Shown: positions 1 through 8,078 of the stretch, in pieces
Layout of the letters: the number at the start of each line of letters is the position of its first letter
How positions within the stretch are numbered: position 1 is the stretch's first letter
NCBI RefSeq assembly: GCF_011039175.1
Contig: NZ_JAAKEN010000004.1
Span: 106,823-170,822, forward strand
Length of the DNA: 64,000 nt
Reading direction: 5' to 3'
From: Slackia sp. ZJ119
GTDB taxonomy: Bacteria > Actinomycetota > Coriobacteriia > Coriobacteriales > Eggerthellaceae
Program-made: the position numbers and the translations under genes
The notes under the pieces: model-generated
Told to the model about the DNA's origin: nothing
The model's database searches: none
The model's input: the letters and a program-made list of their open reading frames with translations, nothing else

Positions 1-333
1 CTGGGCGCGTCGTTCGGCCCGCTCACGCTGTGTGCGCTGTACTGGCGCCGCACGAACATGCAAGGCGCCATCGCGGGCATGGTCGTCGGCACGGCGACCG
101 TGCTGATCTGGCACAACTTCATCAAGCCTTTGGGCGGCGTGTTCGGCATCTACGAGCTGCTGCCGGCGTTTTTGCTGGCGCTTGCGGCCATCATCGTGGT
201 GTCGAAGCTGACGCCGCCGCCGTCGGAGGCCGTCATGTACGAGTTCGACCACTACATGGACCACGAAAACGACGAGGACGCCCTGCAGGTCAGCGCCGAG
301 CGTGCCGCCCAGCGCCTCGGACAGATGGAGTAG
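1..333 (+). CDS. putP: Sodium/proline (solute) symporter, C-terminal fragment
   Basis: Frame 1 is open from the first base to a TAG at 331-333, giving the last 110 residues of a membrane protein whose start lies outside the window. The order LGASFGPLTL, LYWRRTN, a glycine-rich helix (GAIAGMVVG) and a final hydrophobic helix ending before an acidic tail matches the end of the SSS-family PutP sodium/proline symporter. The family imports proline or a similar solute with Na+ across the cytoplasmic membrane. Only the last two or three membrane helices are visible, so the substrate is not settled. The gene is followed by overlapping hairpins and a second terminator. Confidence 0.8.
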   Translation: MGASFGPLTLCALYWRRTNMQGAIAGMVVGTATVLIWHNFIKPLGGVFGIYELLPAFLLALAAIIVVSKLTPPPSEAVMYEFDHYMDHENDEDALQVSAERAAQRLGQME

Positions 334-340
334 CGCCAAG

Positions 341-389
341 CGGGGCGGTGCGCCCAGGCGTCGCCCCGTTTTTGGCGACGCCTGGGCGC
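341..389 (+). terminator. Terminator stem overlapped by a competing perfect hairpin
   Basis: CGGGGCG (341-347) pairs with CGCCCCG (362-368) and is followed by TTTTT (369-373), an intrinsic terminator shape just after the symporter stop. A second, longer structure uses the same bases: a perfect 16-bp inverted repeat with arms 350-365 and 374-389. The two cannot form together. Confidence 0.6.
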
Positions 390-448
390 CGGCGGAAAAG
401 CCGTTCTGGCGCCGGTCTTGCCGCGAACGCGACGTATATTCTGCATCG

Positions 449-471
449 ACAGGCCCTTCGGGGCCTGTTTT
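449..471 (+). terminator. Intrinsic terminator (TTCG tetraloop)
   Basis: ACAGGCCC, a TTCG loop and GGGCCTGT followed by TTT form a compact terminator. It probably backs up the overlapping hairpins just upstream and isolates the following gene. Confidence 0.75.
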
Positions 472-652
472 CATAAGGCGGCGGCGCGGCTTCGCGACGG
501 CAACGATGCGCCCTGCGACGGAAACGGCACGGTTGCGGGACGGTTTCGCCACGGCAAAATGCGAACGCCGGTACCGTCTTGTGGGGCTTGTGAAGACCCC
601 CTTGCGGCGATTTTCGCATGAACTGGGTTTATGAAAGGGGGTTCACAACCGT

Positions 653-682
653 TTTTCAAGGCCCTTGGCAACGTGGTATCAT
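653..682 (+). promoter_or_regulatory. Possible promoter of the NlpC/P60 gene
   Basis: TTTTCA (653-658) and TATCAT (677-682) lie 18 bp apart, about 55 bases before the ATG at 738. The -35 match is weak. A good ribosome site, AAGGGAGG, precedes the ATG. Confidence 0.4.
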
Positions 683-737
683 CGGTGTCCGCATTGCCCG
701 TACTCACACTACGTGCTCAATCAAGGGAGGATATTTC

Positions 738-1991
738 ATGAGCGAGCATCTTATCGGACTCAGCAGGCGAGCATTCATCGGCGGGGCTTTCGGCATCACC
801 GCCGCATCGCTTTTGATCCCCGGCACTGCCTTTGCAGAGACCGCGGCAGAAAAGCAAGCAGAGGCCGACGCAGTTCGCAACCAGCTCATCGGTCTGCAGG
901 CCGACCTGGAAACCGCGGCCGACGACTACTACCGCGCTCTTGACGAACAGGAAGCCGCCCAGGCTGCCATGGAGCAAGAGCAGGTCAAGATCGACAACAC
1001 GAACCAACGCATCGAGGTTTTGCAATCGCAGCTGAGCGACCGTGCCCGTTCCATGTACCGTTCCGGAGCCACCAGTCTCATCGACTTTGTGCTGGGGGCC
1101 GCCACGTTCGAGGAGTTCACTTCCAACTGGAAGCTTCTGACCTCCATGAACGACAACGATACCAAAATGGTCGACCAGACGAAGGCCGCTCGCGAAGAGC
1201 TTGAGGCGGCCAAGGCCGAATACGCGAACCAAGAGAAGATCGCCGCCGACCGCGCCGCTGAGGCGCAGGCCATCCAAGAGGACGTGCAGGCCAAGATCGA
1301 CAACGCGACGGTGCTCGTGTCGCAGCTCGATGCCGAGGCGCAGCGGCTGCTCGAAGAGGAGCAGGCGGCTGCAGCAGCGGCGGCCGCGGCCCAGGCGGCC
1401 GCCGAGGCCGAGGCGCGTCGCCAGGCCGAACAGGCTGCCGCGGCAGCGGCCGCAGCTCAGGCGCCCCTGCAGGAAACCGCCACGGAAACCGTCACGCAGG
1501 AAGTCGTGCAGGAAGACGGCACGGTCACCTATGAAGAGGTGGAAGTCCCGGTCGAGAGCGACTCGGCCGATGCGAGCGGCGGGTCGCAGACCGGCGTCGA
1601 CGCCCCGGTCGTCTATCCGGTCGAGCAGGCGCCGGTCGTCGCAGGCGACAACAGCGCGGTCGTGGGATTTGCCATGGGCCGCATCGGCTGCCCGTACGTG
1701 TGGGGCGCCGAAGGCCCCGACGCGTTCGACTGCTCGGGTCTGGTCACGTGGGCCTATCGCCAGATCGGCATGAGCCTGCCGCATCAGAGCGAGGCGCAGT
1801 ATTCCAGTGCGCGCAACGTCGTGTCCGTCTCCGAGGCGCGTCCGGGCGACGTGCTGTGGCGCTACGGCCACGTCGGCATCGCGTGCAGCTACGGCGGCGA
1901 GCACTACGTGCATGCCCCTACGTTCGGCGCCTATGTGCGCGACACCGACCCGCTTTCGTGGAGCCAGTTCACGAACGCGCTGCAGTTTTAA
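738..1991 (+). CDS. Tat-exported NlpC/P60 (C40) peptidoglycan hydrolase
   Basis: The 417-residue protein starts at ATG 738 because AAGGGAGG lies just upstream; longer starts would bury the export signal. Residues 8-14 (LSRRAFI) followed by a hydrophobic stretch and an AFA site form a twin-arginine signal. Residues about 40-190 are a long coiled coil, residues 195-280 an Ala/Glu/Gln-rich linker, and the C-terminal 110 residues an NlpC/P60 domain with Cys332 (FDCSGL), His378 (YGHVG) and His392. The family cleaves gamma-D-Glu-meso-DAP or related stem-peptide bonds in the wall, usually during cell separation. The layout resembles RipA/PcsB-type hydrolases, in which the coiled coil holds the enzyme inactive. 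The Tat route, when such proteins usually use Sec, is the odd point. Confidence 0.87.
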   Translation: MSEHLIGLSRRAFIGGAFGITAASLLIPGTAFAETAAEKQAEADAVRNQLIGLQADLETAADDYYRALDEQEAAQAAMEQEQVKIDNTNQRIEVLQSQLSDRARSMYRSGATSLIDFVLGAATFEEFTSNWKLLTSMNDNDTKMVDQTKAAREELEAAKAEYANQEKIAADRAAEAQAIQEDVQAKIDNATVLVSQLDAEAQRLLEEEQAAAAAAAAAQAAAEAEARRQAEQAAAAAAAAQAPLQETATETVTQEVVQEDGTVTYEEVEVPVESDSADASGGSQTGVDAPVVYPVEQAPVVAGDNSAVVGFAMGRIGCPYVWGAEGPDAFDCSGLVTWAYRQIGMSLPHQSEAQYSSARNVVSVSEARPGDVLWRYGHVGIACSYGGEHYVHAPTFGAYVRDTDPLSWSQFTNALQF

Positions 1992-2013
1992 GGGCGCGAA
2001 AGCGACGGAAAAC

Positions 2014-2043
2014 AGGCCGAGGCTTTCAGCTTCGGCCTTTTTT
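2014..2043 (+). terminator. Intrinsic terminator after the NlpC/P60 gene
   Basis: A 10-bp stem (2014-2023 with 2029-2038, one G-T pair), a 5-base loop and a T run ending at 2043 follow the stop codon by 22 bases. Confidence 0.85.
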
Positions 2044-2241
2044 CATGCAGATCGCATGTGCTGCATCGCACGGGCGAGACAGGGGACCCGTGCGGCGCCC
2101 ACGCGTCCGCCGATAGGGCGAATGCCGCAACGAATGGGCATATGACCTCGTGTTATACTTGCTTTTGACCCTTGGCGGCGCCCGCTTTTCCGCGCAAGTT
2201 TTAGAGGATTCGTGGAGAGACGCCCGAGGGCGTGGTAATGG

Positions 2242-2270
2242 TTGACACGACCGTTTCCCTGACGTATTAT
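2242..2270 (+). promoter_or_regulatory. Strong promoter of the tRNA-tuf operon
   Basis: TTGACA (2242-2247) and TATTAT (2265-2270) are separated by exactly 17 bp, a near-consensus vegetative promoter. It sits 77 bases before tRNA-Tyr and probably drives the three tRNAs and tuf. The rest of 2044-2346 shows no gene. Confidence 0.8.
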
Positions 2271-2346
2271 TCATTTCGCTCGTTTGGAGGCATCGAAGAA
2301 CGAGCCGCAGCTTGAAAATTGCACATGAATGAAAGCAGCGAATTAT

Positions 2347-2431
2347 GGGCGTGTGCCCGAGTGGCTAAAGGGGACGGGCTGTAAACCCGTTGGCTATGCC
2401 TACCTAGGTTCGAATCCTAGCGCGCCCACCA
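2347..2431 (+). tRNA. tRNA-Tyr (anticodon GTA)
   Basis: Acceptor GGGCGTG pairs with CGCGCCC. The anticodon stem ACGGG/CCCGT encloses CTGTAAA (anticodon GTA), there is a long class II variable arm, and CCA is encoded at 2429-2431. Confidence 0.95.
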
Positions 2432-2437
2432 TCTTTC

Positions 2438-2513
2438 GCCTGTGTAGCTCAGTCGGTAGAGCACTTCGTTGGTAACGAAGAGGTCACCGGTTCAAGTCCG
2501 GTCGCAGGCTCCA
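2438..2513 (+). tRNA. tRNA-Thr (anticodon GGT)
   Basis: Acceptor GCCTGTG pairs with CGCAGGC. The stem CTTCG/CGAAG encloses TTGGTAA (anticodon GGT), and CCA is encoded at 2511-2513. It lies six bases after tRNA-Tyr. Confidence 0.95.
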
Positions 2514-2612
2514 TTTGTCAACAGGCTCTTGCCAGTTGCTGGATGCCTTCAGTCCTTGGCGTTTCAAGTTTCTGAAGCGTGCTACAGCATCTGGGCAGTT
2601 CAAAGAGTACAT

Positions 2613-2689
2613 GGCGGTGTAGCTCAGTTGGTTAGAGCACACGGTTCATACCCGTGGCGTCACTGGTTCAAATCCAGTCACCGCTACCA
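2613..2689 (+). tRNA. tRNA-Met (anticodon CAT), elongator type
   Basis: The anticodon stem CACGG/CCGTG encloses TTCATAC (anticodon CAT); CCA is encoded at 2687-2689. The three consecutive G-C pairs of an initiator anticodon stem are absent, so this is an elongator. The first acceptor pair would be G-U. A CAT anticodon could in principle be the lysidine-modified tRNA-Ile2, which sequence alone does not exclude. Confidence 0.9.
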
Positions 2690-2773
2690 TTGAATAGTGT
2701 TGCGTCCGCATGCCGGACGCTTATTATTATGGGTTCCAATTCGCGCAAGCGTTTTTCCTAAAGGAGGAATTAC

Positions 2774-3976
2774 ATGGCTAAGGAGAAGTTCGAGCGTTCG
2801 AAGCCGCATGTTAACATTGGCACGATTGGCCACGTTGACCACGGCAAGACCACGTTGACCGCTGCTATTTCCAAGACTCTGTCCGAGAACGACGGTTCGC
2901 ATGGTACTGCCACCGCTGACTTCACTGCCTTCGATCAGATCGACAAGGCTCCTGAAGAGCGCGAGCGCGGCATCACCATCTCCATCGCTCACATCGAGTA
3001 TCAGACCGACACTCGTCACTATGCTCACGTTGACTGCCCCGGCCATGCCGACTACGTCAAGAACATGATCACGGGTGCTGCTCAGATGGACGGTGCCATC
3101 CTGGTTATCGCCGCCACCGACGGCCCCATGGCCCAGACTCGCGAGCACATCCTGCTCGCCCGTCAGGTCGGCGTTCCCTACATCGTCGTCTTCCTCAACA
3201 AGTGCGACATGGTCGACGACGAAGAGCTCATCGAGCTCGTCGAGATGGAAGTTCGCGAGCTGCTCGACAGCTACGAGTTCCCGGGCGACGACACCCCGAT
3301 CATCCGCGGTTCTGCTCTGAAGGCGCTGGAAGGCGACAAGGAGTGGCAGGAAAAGATCTGGGAGCTCATGGACGCGGTCGATTCCTACATCCCCACGCCG
3401 GAGCGCGACGTCGACAAGCCGTTCCTGATGGCTGTCGAGGACACCATGACCATCACCGGCCGCGGCACCGTTGCCACCGGTCGTGTGGAGCGCGGCGTTC
3501 TGCACATCAACGACCCGCTGGAGATCGTCGGCATCAAGGAGACCCAGAACACGGTCTGCACCGGCATCGAGATGTTCCGCAAGCTGCTTGACGAGGCCCA
3601 GGCCGGCGACAACATCGGCTGCCTGCTCCGCGGCATCAAGCGCGAGGAAATCGTTCGTGGCCAGGTTCTCTGCAAGCCCGGCAGCGTGACCCCGCACACC
3701 GAGTTCGAAGGCCAGGTCTACATCCTGACCAAGGAAGAGGGCGGTCGTCACACCCCGTTCTTCGATGGCTATCGTCCGCAGTTCTACTTCCGTACTACCG
3801 ACGTTACGGGCGTTGCCCACCTTCCCGAGGGCACCGAAATGGTTATGCCTGGTGACAACGTCACCATCAAGGGCGAGCTCATTCACCCGATCGCCATGGA
3901 AGAGGGCCTCAAGTTCGCTATCCGCGAGGGTGGCCGCACCGTTGGCTCTGGCCGCGTGACCAAGATCTTCAAGTAG
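2774..3976 (+). CDS. tuf: Elongation factor Tu
   Basis: This 400-residue GTPase delivers aminoacyl-tRNA to the ribosome in the cytoplasm. The GTP-binding motifs are clear: GHVDHGKT near residue 19, DCPGH near 81 and NKCD near 136, followed by the two beta-barrel domains. The ATG at 2774 has a strong AAAGGAGG site. Length and sequence are typical. It lies directly downstream of three tRNA genes and upstream of rpmG, the arrangement seen around tufB in many bacteria, so the tRNAs and tuf are probably cotranscribed. Codon use is noticeably more selective than in neighbouring genes, as expected for a very highly expressed gene. Confidence 0.98.
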   Translation: MAKEKFERSKPHVNIGTIGHVDHGKTTLTAAISKTLSENDGSHGTATADFTAFDQIDKAPEERERGITISIAHIEYQTDTRHYAHVDCPGHADYVKNMITGAAQMDGAILVIAATDGPMAQTREHILLARQVGVPYIVVFLNKCDMVDDEELIELVEMEVRELLDSYEFPGDDTPIIRGSALKALEGDKEWQEKIWELMDAVDSYIPTPERDVDKPFLMAVEDTMTITGRGTVATGRVERGVLHINDPLEIVGIKETQNTVCTGIEMFRKLLDEAQAGDNIGCLLRGIKREEIVRGQVLCKPGSVTPHTEFEGQVYILTKEEGGRHTPFFDGYRPQFYFRTTDVTGVAHLPEGTEMVMPGDNVTIKGELIHPIAMEEGLKFAIREGGRTVGSGRVTKIFK

Positions 3977-3995
3977 CATTCTCTGCTGAGAAAAC

Positions 3996-4029
3996 GGGCG
4001 GGCTTGGCTTGCCGGGCCCGCCTTCTTTC
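3996..4029 (+). terminator. Terminator after tuf
   Basis: GGCGGGC (3997-4003) pairs with GCCCGCC (4016-4022), followed by a T-rich run. It separates tuf from rpmG. Confidence 0.7.
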
Positions 4030-4090
4030 TGAATTCATGTGTATGTCAATCAAGCGCCGCACCAAGCGAGAGATTTTATAAGGAGCATCC

Positions 4091-4240
4091 ATGCGTACGT
4101 TAGTCACTTTGGCATGCACTGAGTGTAAGCGTCGTAACTATACGACCAAGAAGAACAAGCAGACCCATCCTGACCGTATGGAGTTGAAGAAGTACTGCAA
4201 GTGGTGTCGCAGCCACACGGTGCATCGCGAAACCCGTTAA
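4091..4240 (+). CDS. rpmG: Large-subunit ribosomal protein L33
   Basis: A 49-residue basic protein starting at ATG 4091 behind AAGGAG. It has two CxxC pairs (CTEC at residues 9-12 and CKWC at 36-39), so it is the zinc-binding (C+) form of L33, a structural protein of the 50S subunit near the E site. Length and the [10 protein letters not shown] stretch are typical. It sits between tuf and tRNA-Trp ahead of secE-nusG, a common bacterial order. Because the zinc ligands are present, a zinc-independent paralogue could exist elsewhere; none is in this window. Confidence 0.95.
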   Translation: MRTLVTLACTECKRRNYTTKKNKQTHPDRMELKKYCKWCRSHTVHRETR

Positions 4241-4262
4241 GCGTCAGAGGTTGTACGAGCAT

Positions 4263-4338
4263 AGGCCAGTAGTTCAATTGGTAGAGCGTCGGTCTCCAAA
4301 ACCGAAAGTTGAGGGTTCGAGTCCTTCCTGGCCTGCCA
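4263..4338 (+). tRNA. tRNA-Trp (anticodon CCA)
   Basis: Acceptor AGGCCAG pairs with CTGGCCT. The stem TCGGT/ACCGA encloses CTCCAAA (anticodon CCA), and CCA is encoded at 4336-4338. It lies between rpmG and secE, a frequent position for tRNA-Trp. Confidence 0.96.
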
Positions 4339-4441
4339 GCTCGAAACAATGAGCAGCTTGCTTCAGGTTGCTAAGTTCCAGCAGCTTGAGATCAGGCTGC
4401 TTGTTTACTGTATAGACGTGTGTTCAATCGTGAGGAATGCG

Positions 4442-4894
4442 ATGGCGAAGAAATCGAAAACACAGCGCGCCAAGGCTTCTGCCGCCCGCCAGGCCCGCAA
4501 GGAAAAGGCGAAAGAGCTCAAAGAGCTTGAAGCCGCTGGCGTGACCAAGGCCGCCGAAGAGACGCCCGCGAAGCCGGAAGAGAAGAAAATCTCGCTGTTC
4601 AAGAAGTCGTCCGACGATGCGGAGAAGGCCCCTGCCAAGCAGGAGGCGGCCAAGCCCGCGAAGAAGGCGGCGGACAAGAACGCCAACCCCGGCATCGTCA
4701 AGCGCTTCACCGGCTTTCTGAAGGACGTGAAGGGCGAGCTGAAGCGCGTGACGTGGCCGACGAAGCAGGACGTGCTTCGTTGGAGCGTCGTCGTGGTCGT
4801 GGCGTTGCTGTTCTTCGGCATCTACGTGACCGTTCTCGATGGCATCGTGACGCAGATTCTCGTCGGCATTTCCGGCTTGGCGAACTTGGTGTAG
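4442..4894 (+). CDS. secE: Preprotein translocase subunit SecE
   Basis: SecE clamps the two halves of SecY in the membrane channel. The 150-residue reading from ATG 4442 has a long Lys/Ala/Glu-rich tail (1-95), the conserved KRVTWPTK motif at about 101-108 and one C-terminal membrane helix (about 114-136). The single-helix form is usual in Gram-positive bacteria; the charged N-terminal tail is longer than in short SecE proteins. A GAGGA ribosome site precedes the start; longer in-frame starts would extend into the sequence just after tRNA-Trp and are less likely. nusG follows after 10 bases, so the two are cotranscribed. Confidence 0.92.
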   Translation: MAKKSKTQRAKASAARQARKEKAKELKELEAAGVTKAAEETPAKPEEKKISLFKKSSDDAEKAPAKQEAAKPAKKAADKNANPGIVKRFTGFLKDVKGELKRVTWPTKQDVLRWSVVVVVALLFFGIYVTVLDGIVTQILVGISGLANLV

Positions 4895-4904
4895 GAGGGC
4901 GACC

Positions 4905-5435
4905 GTGGCAAAAAAGTGGTACGTGTTGCACACCTACTCCGGTTACGAGAACAAGGTGAAGACGAACCTTGAGACGCGCATCGAAACGATGGGGCTTGAG
5001 AACAACGTATTCTCCATCCAGATTCCGACCGAAATGGTGACCGAGATAAAAGACGGCGGCCGCCGCGTCGAGAGCGAGAAGAAGGTCTTTCCGGGCTATG
5101 TGCTCGTGCGCATGGAGCTGGACGACCGCAGCTGGGCGGCAGTGCGCAACACGCCCGGCGTCACGGGCTTCGTGGGCTCGGACGGAAAGCCGGCCCCGCT
5201 CACGCGCGACGAGTACAACAAGATCATGAAGCGGTCGAACCACGAGGCGCCGAAGAAGACGTCGACAAGCCTCGAGGTCGGCCAGACCGTCAAGGTGACG
5301 TCCGGCCCGCTGGCCGAGTTCGACGGCATCGTGGCCGAGGTCTCGCCCGATGCGGGCAAGGTCAAGGTTATGGTTTCCATCTTCGGCCGCGAAACGCCTG
5401 TCGAGCTGTCGTTCGACCAGGTCTCGCGCATTTAG
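4905..5435 (+). CDS. nusG: Transcription termination/antitermination factor NusG
   Basis: A 176-residue protein beginning with GTG 4905, preceded by GGAGGG. The N-terminal NGN domain begins WYVLHTYSGYENKV and carries FPGYVLV near residue 63; the C-terminal KOW domain (about 125-176) contains the expected GPLAEFDG turn. NusG binds RNA polymerase and couples it to the ribosome and to Rho. It lies 10 bases after secE and upstream of rplK, the standard secE-nusG-rplK-rplA order. Nothing is unusual in length or motifs. Confidence 0.97.
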   Translation: MAKKWYVLHTYSGYENKVKTNLETRIETMGLENNVFSIQIPTEMVTEIKDGGRRVESEKKVFPGYVLVRMELDDRSWAAVRNTPGVTGFVGSDGKPAPLTRDEYNKIMKRSNHEAPKKTSTSLEVGQTVKVTSGPLAEFDGIVAEVSPDAGKVKVMVSIFGRETPVELSFDQVSRI

Positions 5436-5545
5436 CACAACAACGCTTCCAAGCGGTTCGTGCCCAGTGGACAAGGGGCTTCTCACGAACGCGCTCGGCA
5501 TAGAACAAGTACGAGTTTGTAGAACTTTGAAAGGAATGCGACACC

Positions 5546-6034
5546 ATGGCTGAAAAGAAGGCTACGGGTTTCATCAAGCTTCAGATTCCTGCGGGCGCGG
5601 CAAACCCGGCCCCGCCGGTCGGCCCGGCGCTCGGTGCCCAGGGCGTCAACATCATGCAGTTCTGCCAGGCGTTCAACGCCCAGACGCAGGACCAGAGCGG
5701 CACCATCATCCCTGTTGAGATCACCGTCTACGAGGACAAGTCCTTCACGTTCGTGTGCAAGACCCCGCCGGCGGCCATCCTCATCAAGGAAAAGCTCGGC
5801 ATCCAGTCCGGCTCGGGCATCCCGCAGCTGCAGGCGGTCGGCACGCTGACCGAAGACCAGCTTCGCGAGATCGCCGAGATCAAGCTGCCCGACCTGAACG
5901 CGAACACCGTCGAGGCCGCCATGGAGATCATCGCCGGCACCGCGCGTTCTATGGGCGTGCGCATCGAAGGCCGCGAGATGAAGAAGAAGTACGTGCCGTC
6001 GAAGAAGGTCGCGGCCATGCTGCAGGGCAAATAA
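5546..6034 (+). CDS. rplK: Large-subunit ribosomal protein L11
   Basis: L11 binds the GTPase-associated region of 23S rRNA with L10/L12. The N-terminal domain shows the proline-rich [12 protein letters not shown] motif, and the C-terminal RNA-binding domain contains LGIQSGSG and ends in the canonical GTARSMG block. The 162-residue product carries a basic tail of about 18 residues after that block ([16 protein letters not shown]), whereas typical L11 is about 141 residues. The start at ATG 5546 follows AAAGGAA. rplA follows 108 bases later. Confidence 0.96.
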   Translation: MAEKKATGFIKLQIPAGAANPAPPVGPALGAQGVNIMQFCQAFNAQTQDQSGTIIPVEITVYEDKSFTFVCKTPPAAILIKEKLGIQSGSGIPQLQAVGTLTEDQLREIAEIKLPDLNANTVEAAMEIIAGTARSMGVRIEGREMKKKYVPSKKVAAMLQGK

Positions 6035-6142
6035 GCCAGCAGCCCTACGTTGTGCATGAGCGCGTCCGCTGAACGGGCGACGCGCCGGCAATAGACCAGT
6101 GGAAGGGCGAAAGCCCGATAGCTACCACGAAAGGAAAGCATC

Positions 6143-6856
6143 ATGTCCCAAAAGCGCTCCAAGAAGTACCAGGCAGCCCTCGAGCTCATCGGCGAAGAGA
6201 CGTACGCTCCGCTCGCGGCCTTCGCGAAGCTGAAGGAGGTCTCCACGGCCAACTTCGACGAGACCGTCACCGCCGACTTCCGTCTGGGCATCGACACCCG
6301 CCAGGCCGACCAGCAGCTGCGCGGCACCGTCAGCCTGCCGAACGGCTCGGGCAAGGAAGTGCGCGTGGCCGTGTTCGCCGAAGGCGAAGCCGCTCGCGCC
6401 GCCGAAGAGGCTGGCGCCGACATCGTAGGCACCGACGAGGTCATGGCCCAGGTGCAGGCCGGCGAGTTCAACTTCGACGCCGCCGTCGCCACGCCGGACC
6501 AGATGGGCAAGGTCGGCCGTTTGGGCAAGATCCTCGGCCCCCGCGGCCTCATGCCGAACCCGAAGCTCGGCACGGTGACCAACGACGTGGCCAAGGCCAT
6601 CAAGGAACTCAAGGGCGGCCGCGTGGAATACCGCGCCGACCGTTACGGCATCGCGCACGTCATCATCGGCAAGGCGTCCTTCGACGCCGAGAAGCTGGCC
6701 GAGAACTACGGCGCCGTGTATGACGAGATCCTGCGCATGAAGCCGTCTGCGGCCAAGGGCAAGTACGTGAAGTCCATCACGGTGTCCGGCACGATGACCC
6801 CTGGCGTCCCGGTCGATTCTGCCGTGACCCGCAACTATGCCGAGAATGCCGAATAA
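6143..6856 (+). CDS. rplA: Large-subunit ribosomal protein L1
   Basis: L1 forms the mobile stalk at the ribosomal E site and in many bacteria represses its own operon by binding mRNA. The 237-residue product has the typical two-domain sequence, with [17 protein letters not shown] as the signature near residue 125. ATG 6143 follows AAAGGAAA. It ends at a strong terminator instead of running into rplJ-rplL, which are not in the window, so the L11-L1 and L10-L12 units are split here. Confidence 0.97.
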   Translation: MSQKRSKKYQAALELIGEETYAPLAAFAKLKEVSTANFDETVTADFRLGIDTRQADQQLRGTVSLPNGSGKEVRVAVFAEGEAARAAEEAGADIVGTDEVMAQVQAGEFNFDAAVATPDQMGKVGRLGKILGPRGLMPNPKLGTVTNDVAKAIKELKGGRVEYRADRYGIAHVIIGKASFDAEKLAENYGAVYDEILRMKPSAAKGKYVKSITVSGTMTPGVPVDSAVTRNYAENAE

Positions 6857-6885
6857 CGCGTTTCGATAGAACTTGTTTGCAAGCG

Positions 6886-6912
6886 AGAAGCCCTCTTCGG
6901 AGGGCTTCTTTT
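6886..6912 (+). terminator. Terminator after rplA
   Basis: AGAAGCCCTC and GAGGGCTTCT form a perfect 10-bp stem around a TTCG loop, followed by TTT. Confidence 0.9.
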
Positions 6913-6957
6913 GTGTCTGGGGGAGGGTTTCCAGGTGTTCGGAGCAGCATGGCTGTT

Positions 6958-7240
6958 GGACGGCGCTTCCGCCGCGACGGCTTTGCTGGCTCGTGGGACG
7001 GCCGCCGCGCCGACGGAGCTCCGCTTTGACGCGTCGGCTTCTCGAGCCAAGGTCTCGAGAAGCCTTTGGCTGGGACCAAAGCTCCGCCCCGCCGGCGCGG
7101 CGGCCTGCTGCGAGGTGGGCATTGTCGCCGATTAGGCTCCACGCGCGAGGCGTCGTCGGCCTGAGCCAAGGTCTCAGGCCTCCTTTGGCTTGGCCTCGGT
7201 TGCGCCGTCGTGGCGGAAGTGCCTGCTGCAAGGCGGGGCA
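6958..7240 (+). repeat. GC-rich mosaic palindromic repeat, copy A
   Basis: This noncoding block contains ordered modules that recur elsewhere in the window: a GGACGGCGCTTCCGCC module, a hairpin GGCTTCTCGAG-CCAAGGT-CTCGAGAAGCC (7036-7064), a second hairpin GGCCTGAG-CCAAGGT-CTCAGGCC (7158-7180) and a cctTTGGCT tail. Related copies lie at 36395, 38985, 40640, 46745 (inverted), 58745 and 60010. Confidence 0.8.
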
Positions 7241-7251
7241 TGCTTGATATG

Positions 7252-7281
7252 CCGTTAGTCAGTCTGATTTCGGACTAACGG
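7252..7281. repeat. Perfect 9-bp inverted repeat
   Basis: CCGTTAGTC (7252-7260) and GACTAACGG (7273-7281) flank a 12-base loop. No T run follows on either side. Function unknown. Confidence 0.5.
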
Positions 7282-7323
7282 GTTCAGCGCTTGTCTCGGT
7301 CGTACGGGGTGCCCATTTCCTGC

Positions 7324-7361
7324 AAAAAGAAGGCGAGCAGCCAGAAGGGGTGGCTGCTCGC
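7324..7361 (-). terminator. Terminator of the di-Mop gene
   Basis: Read on the minus strand, GCGAGCAGCCA and TGGCTGCTCGC form a perfect 11-bp stem (7333-7343 with 7351-7361) followed by CTTCTTTTT. Confidence 0.9.
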
Positions 7362-7395
7362 GCAGGAAGGGAGAGAGTGGAAAGAAGGGTTGTGG

Positions 7396-7824
7396 CTAGT
7401 CGATTGCCACCATGACGTCAGTTGATTTGATGATTGCCGTTGCTGTATCACCTACTTTCAGGCTGAGGTCGCTGATGGCCTCGTTCGTGATGGACGCCTT
7501 GATCGATGCTTCGGCGCATCCCAGGTCGATGGTCACATGGCCGTTGACGGCACCTTCGGTGATGGCGGCGATGGTTCCCTGCAGCTGGTTGCGAGCGGAG
7601 ATGGTGGCGATAGCCTCGTCACCCGTTGCAACCATGACGTTCGATGTTTTGATGACCGCGTACGCGTCTTTGCCCTCTTCGAGGCCGAGGCTGTCGATGG
7701 CCTCGTTGGTTATGTCCGCCTTGATGGTTTTGTCGCCGCATTCGATGGCGACGATGCCGTTGACGGCTCCTTTCTTCACTGAAGCGACCTTGCCTTTGAT
7801 GAAGTTGCGTGCCGAAATCTTCAC
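7396..7824 (-). CDS. mop: Tandem TOBE/Mop molybdate-binding protein (di-Mop molbindin)
   Basis: The 142-residue protein is two copies of one fold: residues 1-67 (begins KISARNFIKGKV) and 73-142 (begins ISARNQLQGTI). Each has the SARNQ/SARNF, GAVNG and ITNEAI signatures of the Mop (TOBE) domain. Such molbindins store or buffer molybdate/tungstate in the cytoplasm. The start is GTG at 7824, behind AAAGGAG. It is a single-gene unit with its own promoter and terminator and no molybdate transporter beside it. The molybdenum role is family knowledge; metal specificity cannot be read from the sequence. Confidence 0.92.
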   Translation of the reverse strand: MKISARNFIKGKVASVKKGAVNGIVAIECGDKTIKADITNEAIDSLGLEEGKDAYAVIKTSNVMVATGDEAIATISARNQLQGTIAAITEGAVNGHVTIDLGCAEASIKASITNEAISDLSLKVGDTATAIIKSTDVMVAID

Positions 7825-7852
7825 AAGACTCCTTTCGTCGAGTTGCTCTGTC

Positions 7853-7884
7853 GCATATTATACTCAAACAGAAATTATATGCAA
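7853..7884 (-). promoter_or_regulatory. Promoter of the mop gene with embedded inverted repeat
   Basis: On the minus strand TTGCAT (7879-7884) and TATAAT (7857-7862) are 16 bp apart. The promoter is spanned by an inverted repeat with GCATAT arms (7853-7858, 7877-7882), so a repressor dimer bound there would cover the whole promoter. A molybdate-responsive regulator is a guess. The rest of 7885-8078 shows nothing recognisable. Confidence 0.6.
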
Positions 7885-8078
7885 CTAAGAATAATAAAAC
7901 TTTTGGAGGATCGGGCTTGTCTTTGGCAAGGATCCTGCTTCGAGGGCGGGAGTGCGCTGCTTCGGTCGAAGGGCGAGGGGCGCTCGCGTCGCCTGCGGCC
8001 TTGCGGGAAGGCCTCAGGCGCTGCGCGTGTCGGCGCGAAAGGCGCTGCGTGGTTCTTCGCGCACAAGCGGCCGCGCGG

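Noticed and set aside
2684..3979. 431-residue minus-strand open frame opposite tuf
   Set aside because: Exact antisense of a highly conserved gene with biased codons.
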